DNA from: Desulfobacterales bacterium
Lineage (GTDB): Bacteria > Desulfobacterota > Desulfobulbia > Desulfobulbales > JAGXFP01
Assembly: GCA_024637225.1 (NCBI GenBank)
Contig: JAGXFP010000034.1
Location: 1-64,000 of the forward strand
Direction: 5' to 3'
DNA length: 64,000 nt
The notes under the pieces were generated by a model. It was given only the letters and a program-made list of their open reading frames with translations, had not been told where the DNA came from and did not search any database. A program made the position numbers and the translations under genes. This document shows, piece after piece, positions 42,080 to 50,839 of this stretch. The stretch's first letter is position 1, and the number at the start of each line of letters is the position of its first letter.

Positions 42080-42592
42080 TCAGCGGCCGGAATCCACCTC
42101 GATTAAGCCGCTGCGATTGCTGATCGCGATCTCGATACCGGTAACGCCCCTGATATAAACTTCGAAGGGAGTCACCTCCCCGCTGGAAAGAAACAAGACG
42201 GCGGCACGCTTTTCGGCCTGATCGTCACCAGCGTCCAGGGTAATCGCCTTATTGCCGAGAGTGACATCCAGGTTGAAATCCTCCGGCAGTTTCCGGGACC
42301 TGAACAGGCCGTCGTCAAATCCCCGCCATTCGCCGCCAACGAGTTTCTCGAATAGATAACCTTCGGCCGTGAAGACAACCCGGTGTTCCCGGGAATTCAT
42401 AATCGCTTCCTCGGAGGCGATTTTCATCAGGGCGCTCAACCGATTTCCCTCGTCCGCAAGCTTCTCCTGTTCGGAATCGAAGGTCAGGGTCGCGAAACTA
42501 ATGAGAATGGAGATAATCACAAGAACGACCAGGACTTCGATCAGGCTGAAACCAGCCGTTCCCGAAAAGCGCGGCCGGACGTTATTTATCAT
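42080..42592 (-). CDS. gspH: Type II secretion minor pseudopilin GspH
   Basis: A 170-residue pseudopilin. The prepilin leader ends [23 protein letters not shown], with cleavage before Phe and Glu at +5. The ATG at 42592 gives a short leader and overlaps gspG by 11 bases; a longer frame upstream is unlikely. It is a tip-complex or shaft minor subunit of the pseudopilus. It is the last gene of the T2SS operon. Confidence 0.82.
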   Translation of the reverse strand: MINNVRPRFSGTAGFSLIEVLVVLVIISILISFATLTFDSEQEKLADEGNRLSALMKIASEEAIMNSREHRVVFTAEGYLFEKLVGGEWRGFDDGLFRSRKLPEDFNLDVTLGNKAITLDAGDDQAEKRAAVLFLSSGEVTPFEVYIRGVTGIEIAISNRSGLIEVDSGR

Positions 42593-43052
42593 CGCGCCAA
42601 TTGCCGATATCGGAATTAGCCCCTTCGCCCCCCGGTTGACCGTCGGCACCTTGGGAAAAGATATCGATCGGACCGTGCACGCCGGGATTCAGATAGAGAT
42701 ATTCATTGCCCCACGGATCGATCGGCAACCGGTCGAGATAACCGCCCTCTTTCCAGTTCTTGGGCTCCGGATCGTCCGAGGGCCGGTTGACCAGCGCCTC
42801 AAGACCCTGATCGGTGGAAGGATACACGTAACTGTCGAGCTTATAGAGCTTCAAAGCGCTCTCGATGGACCTGATATCCTGCTCCGCCTTAACCACCCGA
42901 GCCTGGTCGGGCCGATCCATGATTTTCGGAACCACAAAGGCTGCCAGAATACTTAAGATCACCACCACCACCATGATCTCGATAAGGGTAAAACCGCCTT
43001 GGCCGGAACCTTTCGCAACGCCCCGGCTAACTGTTTGTTTAAGTTTGGTCAT
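42582..43052 (-). CDS. gspG: Type II secretion major pseudopilin GspG
   Basis: A 156-residue major pseudopilin. The leader ends [29 protein letters not shown], with the prepilin peptidase site before Phe; the C-terminal part [16 protein letters not shown] and [16 protein letters not shown] is the calcium-binding loop region of GspG. Start at 43052 gives a normal leader; the upstream in-frame extension falls in a repeat element (43073-43236). The placement of G and H at the operon end, after N, is not the most common order. Confidence 0.9.
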   Translation of the reverse strand: MTKLKQTVSRGVAKGSGQGGFTLIEIMVVVVILSILAAFVVPKIMDRPDQARVVKAEQDIRSIESALKLYKLDSYVYPSTDQGLEALVNRPSDDPEPKNWKEGGYLDRLPIDPWGNEYLYLNPGVHGPIDIFSQGADGQPGGEGANSDIGNWRDDK

Positions 43053-43072
43053 CAAGATATTCTCCAATAGTT

Positions 43073-43236
43073 TAGTGTCTGTCCAGAATTGAGGATTTTT
43101 GTCCGAGAACGAGAAGCAAGGATGTCGGAAAAGCACCCTGAAGGGTATAAACTTCACATACTTGGGTACGTGAGCACTTTCCGACTCTGCAGCGACGAAG
43201 TTATCGGGCAAAAAGACCATTTATGGACTGGCACTA
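43073..43236. repeat. MITE-like element, family E
   Basis: A 164-base non-coding element with related ends in inverted orientation: TAGTGTCTGTCCAGAATTG at the left and the complement of TAGTGCCAGTCCATAAATGG at the right, followed inward by TTTTTGTCCGAGAAC and TTTTTGCCCGATAAC. It contains GTACGTGAGCACTTTCCGAC. It sits between gspN and gspG, two bases from the gspN stop. Only one copy is in the window. Confidence 0.72.
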
Positions 43237-43237
43237 G

Positions 43238-44008
43238 TTAAAAAAGTCGGGGCAGCTGCCCGTTAAAGCCGATCTTCACCATCCCGTCGGCCTCCGGCCT
43301 GCCCAGAATCTGCAGATAGGTGGCAAGTTCGGGAGAACTGCCCTGCCGGGCTCCGAGGCTTCCGTCAAACGAATATGTCCCATCGGAAGAAAGGGTTCCC
43401 AAACCGCCGGCCTGCAAGGCTCCACCCGTATCGTCAAGTTTAAAGACCATGCCGTTGCTGTCGTCGGTGGCTAAATCAACTACAACTCCGCCAAGTCCAA
43501 TCCGATAGGGCGACTCAACCCGGGCATCGCTCCAGGCCAGGCGACCGGCGCCCTCAACCAGGTAACCGTCTTCGGCGACCAATGTCAGTTCCTCGGTTTC
43601 CAGCATGCCGGTCAATTCTATTCCGGGCAGATAGATCCGGCCCAGGAAATCGGCGGGAACCCGCCCCCGAACCTTAGCGATCTCAACGGTACCGAAACCT
43701 GCCTGGACGACTCCCTCGGTCGAGCCGCCGCCCAGGTCAGCCGCCACCGCAAAACGCAGATGCCCGCTCAATAGGCCGATGGGCTGGAAACGCCAGTGCA
43801 GATTGTTGACCTCGACTCCACCGGCGTTGATTTCGAAAATCCGCCCGCCCGTCCAGGGCCCCTCCAGACCGACAACGGTAAAAGAGCCGGCCGGGATCAC
43901 CTCATGTTTCCGCAAGTAAGAGAGAAGGTAATCCGCCGGTACGGTCCAGAGGAGAATAAGCAGATAAAAGACCAGTGTCAGGATAATCCAGGATCGCCGC
44001 TTCTTCAT
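43238..44008 (-). CDS. gspN: Type II secretion protein GspN
   Basis: A 256-residue inner-membrane protein with one N-terminal membrane segment (SWIILTLVFYLLILLWTVP) and a periplasmic domain with beta-rich AsmA-like sequence (EGPWTGGRIFEINAGGVEVNNLHWRF). GspN is present in only some T2SS and its role is unclear. It overlaps gspM by 4 bases. Confidence 0.78.
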   Translation of the reverse strand: MKKRRSWIILTLVFYLLILLWTVPADYLLSYLRKHEVIPAGSFTVVGLEGPWTGGRIFEINAGGVEVNNLHWRFQPIGLLSGHLRFAVAADLGGGSTEGVVQAGFGTVEIAKVRGRVPADFLGRIYLPGIELTGMLETEELTLVAEDGYLVEGAGRLAWSDARVESPYRIGLGGVVVDLATDDSNGMVFKLDDTGGALQAGGLGTLSSDGTYSFDGSLGARQGSSPELATYLQILGRPEADGMVKIGFNGQLPRLF

Positions 44009-44484
44009 TTCGTCTCCGCCTTAAAGGTGACCCGAGCATTGACGATCCCGGGGGCATTGAGCCTTTCCACCATGAGATTGTCGACCGAAAGTTGCCTGTT
44101 ATCGCCGGCACCGCGGAGGAATTGCATGAAATCTACAAAAACCAGCTCCTCGAACCAGACCTTGATCTTGTCCCCCTCGCCGGGATCGACCCTTTTCAGA
44201 CTGGAAGCGATCCCGTACCGCCTGGCGGTCTGATCGATCAGTTTAAGGGGGGAAACCTCCGATTTTGTTGTTTTTCGCAATGAATTTAACTGGCGCGCCC
44301 TGACTGCGGCATCCTGCATCCAGACCAGATCCGCTTTCTGGACAACAACTTCCTTTCGCATCCGGGCAAGATCGCTCCTGAGCGGAGCGATCACCATTAC
44401 ATAGACAAGCAGGAGAAGCAGAACCCCTCCTCCCCACATAACCGCCAGTTGCTCCCGCTTCTGTAAATTGGACCAGAGGCTCAT
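44005..44484 (-). CDS. gspM: Type II secretion protein GspM
   Basis: A 159-residue bitopic inner-membrane protein: a short cytosolic part, one membrane helix (MWGGGVLLLLLVYVMVIAPL), then a coiled-coil (about 40-75) and a ferredoxin-like periplasmic domain. The YGIASSLKRVDPGEGDKIKVWFEELVFVDFMQFL region is typical of GspM. It partners GspL in the assembly platform. Confidence 0.83.
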   Translation of the reverse strand: MSLWSNLQKREQLAVMWGGGVLLLLLVYVMVIAPLRSDLARMRKEVVVQKADLVWMQDAAVRARQLNSLRKTTKSEVSPLKLIDQTARRYGIASSLKRVDPGEGDKIKVWFEELVFVDFMQFLRGAGDNRQLSVDNLMVERLNAPGIVNARVTFKAETK

Positions 44485-44485
44485 A

Positions 44486-45694
44486 TTATTCTCGGCCTTC
44501 TATCTGAATTTTGGTTTTAACCTTCCCGGCGACGGCTTCTACATTTTTGATATCCATGGCGATGTCGGGAAGGTTCACCAGATTGTTTTTCAATTTTTCC
44601 AAAGTCTGCAGATCCTTGATTTCAAAATCAAAATCGAAGCGGCCGTTATTGAAGCGGAGATTGCTGAGACTGAATCCGCTTGATTCGATCAACAGGGGCA
44701 CCGACTTGTCGTAGACCTCAAAAAAGTCGTTTTGAGTAGAGCCCGCCCCTTCCAGTTCGGCAATTTTCTGTTTCAGCTGAGCCCGGGGATTGACGACCCG
44801 GCGACTATCCGGAAAAGCCTCCAGGTAAACGTTTTTAATCTGTCTGGTCAGCTGATTGTTTTCGCTCTTCAGAGTGTAATAGTCGATGGCGAAGCCGGTG
44901 AGATTCAAAAGGGCCAGGACGATTAACGCCGTGGCCGGGATCCGCCACTTATGCCACTTCTCCAGCCAACCGGCATGGCGGCTGTATTCTCCCTGCAAGA
45001 GGTCAATTGACGCTTTCTCTTCATACCCTTCCGCCAGCACCTGCAACAGCGGTTTTTTTTGGGTGTCGACAAGGTTCATTTCCGGTAGTCCGGCTTCGCA
45101 ATCGGCCGGACACTCCTCGTCCATATACAAGTGTACAGGCGGCGCGGAATCGGTGGAGGACTCTCCCAGGAACAGCGAGAGGCTGTCAAGATCCCCGGCG
45201 GAACCATGCCAGGTGTCTTTTCTCAGGAGGAATCGACCTTCGGAGACCACCACCGACCACCGCTCGGGGGTCAGGGGCACGGCCAGGGGAGCCGGCACCA
45301 TACACTTGGCATCGATCCCGTGTTCGTGAAGGATTTTCAGCCACGATTCCATCCGGTCCTTCGCCGCCACCACCACCGGTATCGCACCCGTTCTGCTGAT
45401 CGGGCCATGGGCGAAATGGAGATTCTCCACATCCTCGGTCAGGTTTTCCTCCAGGGCATAGGGAAGGCTTCGTTTGACAATACGGCCCCGGTTGCCGGGG
45501 ATATTCACCTCGGTGAGCAGAATATCCTGCCCGGGTACCAGCACGACAACCTTCTCACCCTGCAAAGGGCCGGCCTCGCTCAAGGAGCCCTGCCCGGTGA
45601 CAATCGCACCGGAGGCGGACCGTTCGGCCCAGAGCACCTTTTCCGGCGCTTCCGGGCCCAGAAAGAGAAAGATTTCTTTTTTCGCGGATTTCAT
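44486..45694 (-). CDS. gspL: Type II secretion protein GspL
   Basis: A 402-residue assembly-platform protein. The cytosolic actin-like domain (about 1-245) has VVVLVPGQDILLTEVNIPG and RSLPYALEENLTEDVENLHFA, the family core that contacts GspE. One membrane helix (about 268-288) is followed by a coiled-coil and a periplasmic ferredoxin-like domain (about 320-402). It sits one base after the gspK stop and one base before gspM. Confidence 0.87.
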   Translation of the reverse strand: MKSAKKEIFLFLGPEAPEKVLWAERSASGAIVTGQGSLSEAGPLQGEKVVVLVPGQDILLTEVNIPGNRGRIVKRSLPYALEENLTEDVENLHFAHGPISRTGAIPVVVAAKDRMESWLKILHEHGIDAKCMVPAPLAVPLTPERWSVVVSEGRFLLRKDTWHGSAGDLDSLSLFLGESSTDSAPPVHLYMDEECPADCEAGLPEMNLVDTQKKPLLQVLAEGYEEKASIDLLQGEYSRHAGWLEKWHKWRIPATALIVLALLNLTGFAIDYYTLKSENNQLTRQIKNVYLEAFPDSRRVVNPRAQLKQKIAELEGAGSTQNDFFEVYDKSVPLLIESSGFSLSNLRFNNGRFDFDFEIKDLQTLEKLKNNLVNLPDIAMDIKNVEAVAGKVKTKIQIEGRE

Positions 45695-46645
45695 CTAATA
45701 AGTTCCAATGCTTCTTCCCAAAACCTCGACTCGTCCGGAGTTGCGGGAAATCAGGCTGTAAAGTTCAATATCGGAGTCGCCGAAAGCCGCCACTCCCCGG
45801 GCCATGAAAAAATCACTGGTCAGAGCGAGACCGTCGTCGGAGATCCCGGAGGCGGCCAGGGCGGGATGTTTCATAAATTCTGCCATGCTTTCATAGCCCT
45901 CATCGGGGCGATCGCCGACAATCTCTTCGGCGATCTCGATGGTCAGCGTATCGGAAAGGGCGGCAATGACCATGGGTTCGGCCGTATTAACGTTTATTTT
46001 CGTGGCCGCAGGCAGGGCGGCAATATGGCTTTGGAGACAACTATAAATTTCCGGGGTGATTCCCTCAACCAGCATCAATTCGGTGGGGCTTTTCATCGGC
46101 CGGTTCGCGGCTAGATAGGCGGGCTCATGGAGCAGATACTCATTGTCCTCGGCGCCCCCCGGCCTGATCTGCTCGTCACTGTCTAGCCAGTCGGCCACGG
46201 CCGGCACCAGAGCAGCGCCGTTATCGGCCTCGCACAACTCAAAAAGACGGCCCAGCATAAGGCCCGTTTGCTCCACGGTATCGGCATCGCCCAAAACAAG
46301 ATTGTTCAGATTTATCTTTCCCTGCAGATCCATTAAGGAGCCAGAGATCTGGCCGTTCTCAACCGCCGTCGGCACCAGCCCCATCGCCCAGTTCTCGCCG
46401 AGATGATCATCGCCGCCCCCCTCGGTGTCCCTGATCAGCACCTGCCGGCCCCACGCCTCGAGCCCCAGAGCGAGGAGCATGGCCTGGTCCCCCTCCAGAA
46501 GATTAGCAGTCCTTCTGACCGCGACATGCTGAGCAAAAGACATGCTTACCGCGAGCATTGCCACCAGAGCGGTAACCAGGATAACGGTTATCAGGGCCAT
46601 GCCCTTCTGGTTATTCAAAATATTTAGATGTGTATTACAAGTCAT
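45695..46645 (-). CDS. gspK: Type II secretion minor pseudopilin GspK
   Basis: A 316-residue large minor pseudopilin at the pseudopilus tip. The leader ends NNQKGMALITVILVTALVAMLAVS; the position after the cleavage site is Met rather than Phe and lacks the +5 Glu, both known traits of GspK. DLQGKINLNNLV and VADWLDSDEQIRPGGAEDNEYL are family signatures of the calcium-binding and SAM-like regions, and INVNTAEPMVIAALS is the helix-hairpin-helix piece. Confidence 0.9.
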   Translation of the reverse strand: MTCNTHLNILNNQKGMALITVILVTALVAMLAVSMSFAQHVAVRRTANLLEGDQAMLLALGLEAWGRQVLIRDTEGGGDDHLGENWAMGLVPTAVENGQISGSLMDLQGKINLNNLVLGDADTVEQTGLMLGRLFELCEADNGAALVPAVADWLDSDEQIRPGGAEDNEYLLHEPAYLAANRPMKSPTELMLVEGITPEIYSCLQSHIAALPAATKINVNTAEPMVIAALSDTLTIEIAEEIVGDRPDEGYESMAEFMKHPALAASGISDDGLALTSDFFMARGVAAFGDSDIELYSLISRNSGRVEVLGRSIGTY

Positions 46646-46657
46646 AATATCGCCGGT

Positions 46658-47299
46658 TCAACTGAGCAGGAACAGCCGGTTCACTCTGCCCCATCTTTTC
46701 AGATCGAGATGAACCTGGACCGCTCTCGGCAAGAGGTCGGCAACAGGGCCGGAAATGTCTTCCGGCGGCCAGGTCCGATAGTTCGTGCCGGTTTGGCCGA
46801 TAAAAGAGAGTTCAAAGCCTTCCACCTCCCGCAGGAGCACCTGGGTAAAGGGTTCAATCTCCACCCCCCGATCCAAAACCGGCCAGCTCTCCTTAATCAG
46901 GGTTTGATCCTGCAGCCGGTACAACACCCGCTGCAGGCCGCTTCTCTTCACCAGGAGCGGGTTGCGGCGGCCACTGGTGGTGAATTCAAGGGCGCCGGAA
47001 TTTTCCGTCCAGGTCATGGCTGCCAGCTCCGGCTGATAAACGGTGCGGATCGGACGGGCCACCGCCTGCTCGATATCCCGGCCGATGATCCGGATGGTGG
47101 TCTGAAGTTCCCTGAGTTTTTCGGAGTCACTCTCCAGATGCTGCTTGGTGGTCAACATCGAATTCAAACTGCCGTACAGGGAGACCGAGATCAGGGCGAA
47201 GATGCTCAGGGCAACCAGCAACTCCAGAAGGGTGAACCCCCTGTCTGTCCGGTCAAATCCCCTATCGCGCCTATATTTCATCTTGCTCGTTTCCATCAC
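46658..47299 (-). CDS. gspJ: Type II secretion minor pseudopilin GspJ
   Basis: A 213-residue minor pseudopilin. The leader ends RTDRGFTLLELLVALSIFALISVS. The C-terminal part has LREVEGFELSFIGQTGTNYRTWPP and the ending LPRAVQVHLDLKRWGRVNRLFLL, matching GspJ. It forms the tip complex with GspI and GspK, whose genes flank it. Confidence 0.86.
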   Translation of the reverse strand: MMETSKMKYRRDRGFDRTDRGFTLLELLVALSIFALISVSLYGSLNSMLTTKQHLESDSEKLRELQTTIRIIGRDIEQAVARPIRTVYQPELAAMTWTENSGALEFTTSGRRNPLLVKRSGLQRVLYRLQDQTLIKESWPVLDRGVEIEPFTQVLLREVEGFELSFIGQTGTNYRTWPPEDISGPVADLLPRAVQVHLDLKRWGRVNRLFLLS

Positions 47300-47309
47300 G
47301 GATTTTTTT

Positions 47310-47783
47310 TCAGAATTTCGAAGATCGGCCCAGATACATATTCAAAAAAACGATGCGGGAGCCTTTTCGATCGGGTCCGGGCCAGACCTCTATCTCAACC
47401 AGCTGCAGGTCGGGATCCGGAGTGGATTGGCCGGTAACCCGCCAACTCCAGCGCCGCTCCGCCATAATCGCCACTCCCTCCGCCCCGTCGCTATCGACAA
47501 AGCGGCCGTCCAGCCGGATTTGCCCGGCCTGGTTCATAGCCACCCAGTGGGCCAGGGTTTTGTCCCGGAGGTACTCGGCATTGCCGACCATGTTGACGTT
47601 GTTGTTCAGGGCGGTCAGGGCCACCAGACTTAAAATCGCCAGGGCGACCAGAAGCTCAAGCAGGGTAAATCCTTTCTCATGAATCCGTGCCGCCTTCGCG
47701 GGCGATTTTACTTTGTAGCCAAAGGGCACCCCAAGGGTTCTGTTCAATCCTCCCTTAAGGAGGGCATTAGCTTCGCGGCACAT
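47310..47783 (-). CDS. gspI: Type II secretion minor pseudopilin GspI (5' end disrupted by repeat)
   Basis: The mature part starts at EKGFTLLELLVALAILSLVALTAL and continues AEYLRDKTLAHWVAMNQ, as in GspI. The start is uncertain: just upstream of HEKG the DNA is repeat sequence (family B end CACGGATTCA and a family A copy), and the native start codon is not visible. In frame are GTG, TTG and ATG codons all inside the repeat; the ATG at 47783 is used here and would give a leader of about 37 residues. An ATT codon two residues before the EKG site might be the original start region. The gene may be translated from a repeat-derived start or by coupling. Confidence 0.72.
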   Translation of the reverse strand: MCREANALLKGGLNRTLGVPFGYKVKSPAKAARIHEKGFTLLELLVALAILSLVALTALNNNVNMVGNAEYLRDKTLAHWVAMNQAGQIRLDGRFVDSDGAEGVAIMAERRWSWRVTGQSTPDPDLQLVEIEVWPGPDRKGSRIVFLNMYLGRSSKF

Positions 47784-47842
47784 AAGTTTTGTTTGCACCC
47801 TAAAGGGCATAAAAGCAGACAAGCTGCTCAACTCAGCTTTAT
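47677..47842 (+). repeat. Family A copy A6 with adjoining family B end
   Basis: CATGAATCCGTGCCGCC (47677) is a diverged family B end. From 47716 a full family A copy follows: GGGCACCCCAAGGGTTCTG, AATCCTCCCTTAAGGAGGGC, GCTTCGCGGCACATAAG, CACCCTAAAGGGCATAAAAG and CAAGCTGCTCAACTCAGC. After it, CGTCGCCATGATTCACCCC matches, inverted, the inner part of B3. The composite occupies the gap between gspF and gspI and overlaps the 5' end of gspI. Confidence 0.78.
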
Positions 47843-47997
47843 CGGTTTGCAGTTGCATGTAATAATCGTTTTTGCCCTGCGTCGCCATGATTCACCCCGC
47901 CGCCTTGGCGGGCGTTCGATAACATTCGGATTTCTATTGATCGAGTCGGCCATTAACAAATTCGTGACCAATCACGGGATAAGCGTTTACCCAAAAC

Positions 47998-49215
47998 CTA
48001 TCGTACCAGCTGATTAAGCTCGAAAACCGGCATCAGGATGGCCAGGACTATCATCAGGACCAGACCGCCCATCAACAGAATCAGCACCGGCTCGAAAACC
48101 GCCGTGGCCAGACCGGTAAAAACCTCCACCTCTTTCTCCTGACTGCCCGCCGCCTGATCGAGCATCTGCCCGAGATCGGCGCTGGTCTCGCCGCTGGCGA
48201 TCAGATAAATCACCATGGGCGGAAACGAGTTGGTCATCGCCAGCGACTTACTGATGCTCTTGCCTTCCCGGACCCCCCGGGCCGCACTTTCGATGGCTTT
48301 CTTCAGGGAGAGGTTATTAACTACTCCTCCCGCAATCTTCAGGCCTTCAAGGGCGGAAACCCCGCTGGCCACCAGGATGCTGTAGGTCCTGGCAAAACGG
48401 GCGACCTCAAGCCCCCTCAAAAACCGGCCGAGGAACGGAGCGGTCATCATGAAACGGTCAACCTTCATTTTGACTTGGGGATTTCTCAATAAAAGCCGCG
48501 CGATCAGAAACGACCCAACCAGAAAAATCAGGATCCAGAGCCATTGTCCCCGTAATATTTCACTCAGGGCAATAACGGCCTTGGTCAGCAACGGCAACTC
48601 CTGATTGACATTACTGAACACCACCACGATCTGGGGAACCACATAACCGAGTAAACCGACTACGACCAGGAGCGCCACCAGGGTGAGCAGCAAAGGATAG
48701 GCAAGCGCGAGGATAATTTTCTGGTGCAGTTGCTGCTTGAACTCCGTGTAATCGGCCAGTCTGTCCAGAACCAGATCCAGCTTGCCGGTATGTTCGCCCG
48801 CTTCGATGGTGGCCCGATAAAGATCGGGAAAGACCTGGGGATACTCGGCCATGGCCGAGGCCAGCGACATGCCCTCCTGGACATGGGACCTGATCCCGGC
48901 AAAGACTTTCTTGGCCCAGGCCTGATCGGTCTGTTCGGAGACCACATTCAAGGCATCGCCCAGAACCGCCCCGGACTTGACCATGGTGGCCAGCTGCCGC
49001 ATTACCAGGGCCAATGAAGCGGCCCCCGGTTTTCGCTGCCATCCGGCGGAACTGCGGGCCGATTTCCTGCCGCCGGTCACTGCCTCGACCGCCACCGGCA
49101 TCAGCCCTTGGTCCCTGAGAATCTGCCTGATCTGCCGCGGCGAATCTCCGGATTTGATCCCTTTATAAAGTTTGCCGTTGTCGTCTACGGCTGAATATTC
49201 AAACGCCCCCATCAA
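47998..49215 (-). CDS. gspF: Type II secretion inner-membrane protein GspF
   Basis: A 405-residue polytopic platform protein with two GspF domains (about 70-195 and 273-395), each with the pattern seen in MRQLATMVKSGAVLGDAL and FARTYSILVASGVSALEGL. Three membrane helices are predicted at about 170-200, 220-240 and 375-400. The start FEYSAVDDNGKLYKG is typical. It interacts with the GspE ATPase, whose gene lies 12 bases upstream. Confidence 0.93.
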   Translation of the reverse strand: MMGAFEYSAVDDNGKLYKGIKSGDSPRQIRQILRDQGLMPVAVEAVTGGRKSARSSAGWQRKPGAASLALVMRQLATMVKSGAVLGDALNVVSEQTDQAWAKKVFAGIRSHVQEGMSLASAMAEYPQVFPDLYRATIEAGEHTGKLDLVLDRLADYTEFKQQLHQKIILALAYPLLLTLVALLVVVGLLGYVVPQIVVVFSNVNQELPLLTKAVIALSEILRGQWLWILIFLVGSFLIARLLLRNPQVKMKVDRFMMTAPFLGRFLRGLEVARFARTYSILVASGVSALEGLKIAGGVVNNLSLKKAIESAARGVREGKSISKSLAMTNSFPPMVIYLIASGETSADLGQMLDQAAGSQEKEVEVFTGLATAVFEPVLILLMGGLVLMIVLAILMPVFELNQLVR

Positions 49216-49227
49216 TCCTTCCGTATT

Positions 49228-50739
49228 CTAGTTTTCCTTTGTAACCCGAAGCACTTCGGCCAAGGTCGTCTCCCCGGCCAACACCAGGCGAACTCCGTCG
49301 TCACGCAAACTGGGGGTCAAGGTTCTCGCATATCTTTCCATTTCATATTCACCGGCCCGGCCATGAATCATCTCCGGCAGTTCGCCGACTACCTCGACCA
49401 GTTCGTAAAGCCCGGTCCGGCCGAAATAACCCTGATTATTGCACTTCGTGCAGCCCCCGGTCTTGTAAAAGGTGGGAGGCTTGTAAAGGGTGGGTGGCTC
49501 CGCATCCACGGGAAGCCCCAACTCCAGGCACTCCGAAGGCGTTGCTTCATAAGCCTGGCGGCAATCCTTGCATAACCTCCGGACCAGCCGCTGGGCCAGA
49601 ATACCGCTTAAGGTCGAAGAGAGCAGAAAGGGTTCCACCCCCATGTCCCTCAATCGGGTAACGGCGCCGATCGCGGTATTGGTGTGCAGGGTCGAGAAGA
49701 CCAGATGACCGGTGAGACTGGCCTGAACCGCGATCTCCGCCGTTTCCCGATCGCGGATTTCGCCGATCATCACCACATCGGGATCCTGACGAAGAATGGC
49801 CCGCAGCCCGCGGGCGAAGGTCATGTCAACCTTGGTGTTGACCTGGGTCTGGCCGATCCCGTCGATATAATATTCGATCGGGTCTTCCACAGTCATAATA
49901 TTGGCACTGACTTTGTTAAGCCGGGCCAGAGAAGCATACAGGGTGGTGGTCTTCCCGGAACCCGTGGGACCGGTCACCAGGATAATCCCGTTCGGCCTTT
50001 TGATCAGGCGATCGACAGCCGGAAGAGTACCTTCCGGCATCCCCAACTGCTCAAGGGTCAAACGCCCCGCCTGCTTGTCAAGAAGCCTGAGCACAACGCG
50101 TTCGCCGGCGGCGGCTGGAATCGTCGAGACCCTGACATCCACCGGCCGACCGGCAACCCTTACCCCGAAACGGCCGTCCTGGGGCAGCCTCTTCTCGGCA
50201 ATATCGAGATTGGCCATTACCTTGATTCTTGAGATGATCAAAGGGGCCAGAGCCCGGTTCGGCTCAAGGACATCCCGCAGCACGCCGTCACTCCGGAAAC
50301 GCACCTGCAGGCGGCTTTCAAAGGGTTCAAGATGGATATCGGATGCGTTTTCCCGCACCGCTTCGGTAAGAAGGCCGTTGATCAGCCGGATTATGGGGGC
50401 GTCGTCCTGGCTTTCCAGGAGGTCCTCGGTTACCGGCAGCTGTTCGGCAATGGCCTGCAGGTCAAGATCGTCACTGAGGTCGTCGGCTATCCGGGTGCTG
50501 GTGCCGGCCCCGTTTTCATAGACCTTCTGGATAAGTTCGCCGAACTGCTCTGGGGAAACCTGCTCCACCTTGAAAGGAATACCGGCAAAACGTCTTGCCT
50601 CGGCCAGGATTTCCGGCTTGAGACCGGGCCGGTAAAAGCCCTTAATCGTCTCATCGGCCGTCTCGGCCAGCAGAAACCCATGCCGCTTGGCAAAGGAATA
50701 AGGCAGTTTTTCCAATACATTCAAGCTATCAACGTTCAT
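49228..50739 (-). CDS. gspE: Type II secretion ATPase GspE
   Basis: A 503-residue hexameric secretion ATPase. N-terminal domain (about 1-120) binds GspL; the RecA-like domain has Walker A GPTGSGKTTT, the Asp box MTVEDPIEY, Walker B DPDVVMIGEIRD and the His box STLHTNTA. The zinc-binding insert has CKDC and CTKC pairs; between them the sequence PTLYKPPTFYKTGG contains a short tandem duplication (PTxYK twice) not usual in the family. It is otherwise of normal length. Confidence 0.95.
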   Translation of the reverse strand: MNVDSLNVLEKLPYSFAKRHGFLLAETADETIKGFYRPGLKPEILAEARRFAGIPFKVEQVSPEQFGELIQKVYENGAGTSTRIADDLSDDLDLQAIAEQLPVTEDLLESQDDAPIIRLINGLLTEAVRENASDIHLEPFESRLQVRFRSDGVLRDVLEPNRALAPLIISRIKVMANLDIAEKRLPQDGRFGVRVAGRPVDVRVSTIPAAAGERVVLRLLDKQAGRLTLEQLGMPEGTLPAVDRLIKRPNGIILVTGPTGSGKTTTLYASLARLNKVSANIMTVEDPIEYYIDGIGQTQVNTKVDMTFARGLRAILRQDPDVVMIGEIRDRETAEIAVQASLTGHLVFSTLHTNTAIGAVTRLRDMGVEPFLLSSTLSGILAQRLVRRLCKDCRQAYEATPSECLELGLPVDAEPPTLYKPPTFYKTGGCTKCNNQGYFGRTGLYELVEVVGELPEMIHGRAGEYEMERYARTLTPSLRDDGVRLVLAGETTLAEVLRVTKEN

Positions 50740-50756
50740 TATTTATAACCTTAATC

Positions 50757-50777
50757 TTGACGACTTATTCGACGCCA
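50757..50777. repeat. Possible family C end remnant (C8)
   Basis: TTGACGACTTATTCGACGCCATCACTG resembles the right end of family C (GACTTTTTGCGACGCCATCA) with several changes. It lies directly upstream of gspE. Identity is weak. Confidence 0.35.
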
Positions 50778-50839
50778 TCACTGATTTACATTAACCATGA
50801 TAACAACGCCTGTGAACATATAATCGCCCAAACCGCGTC

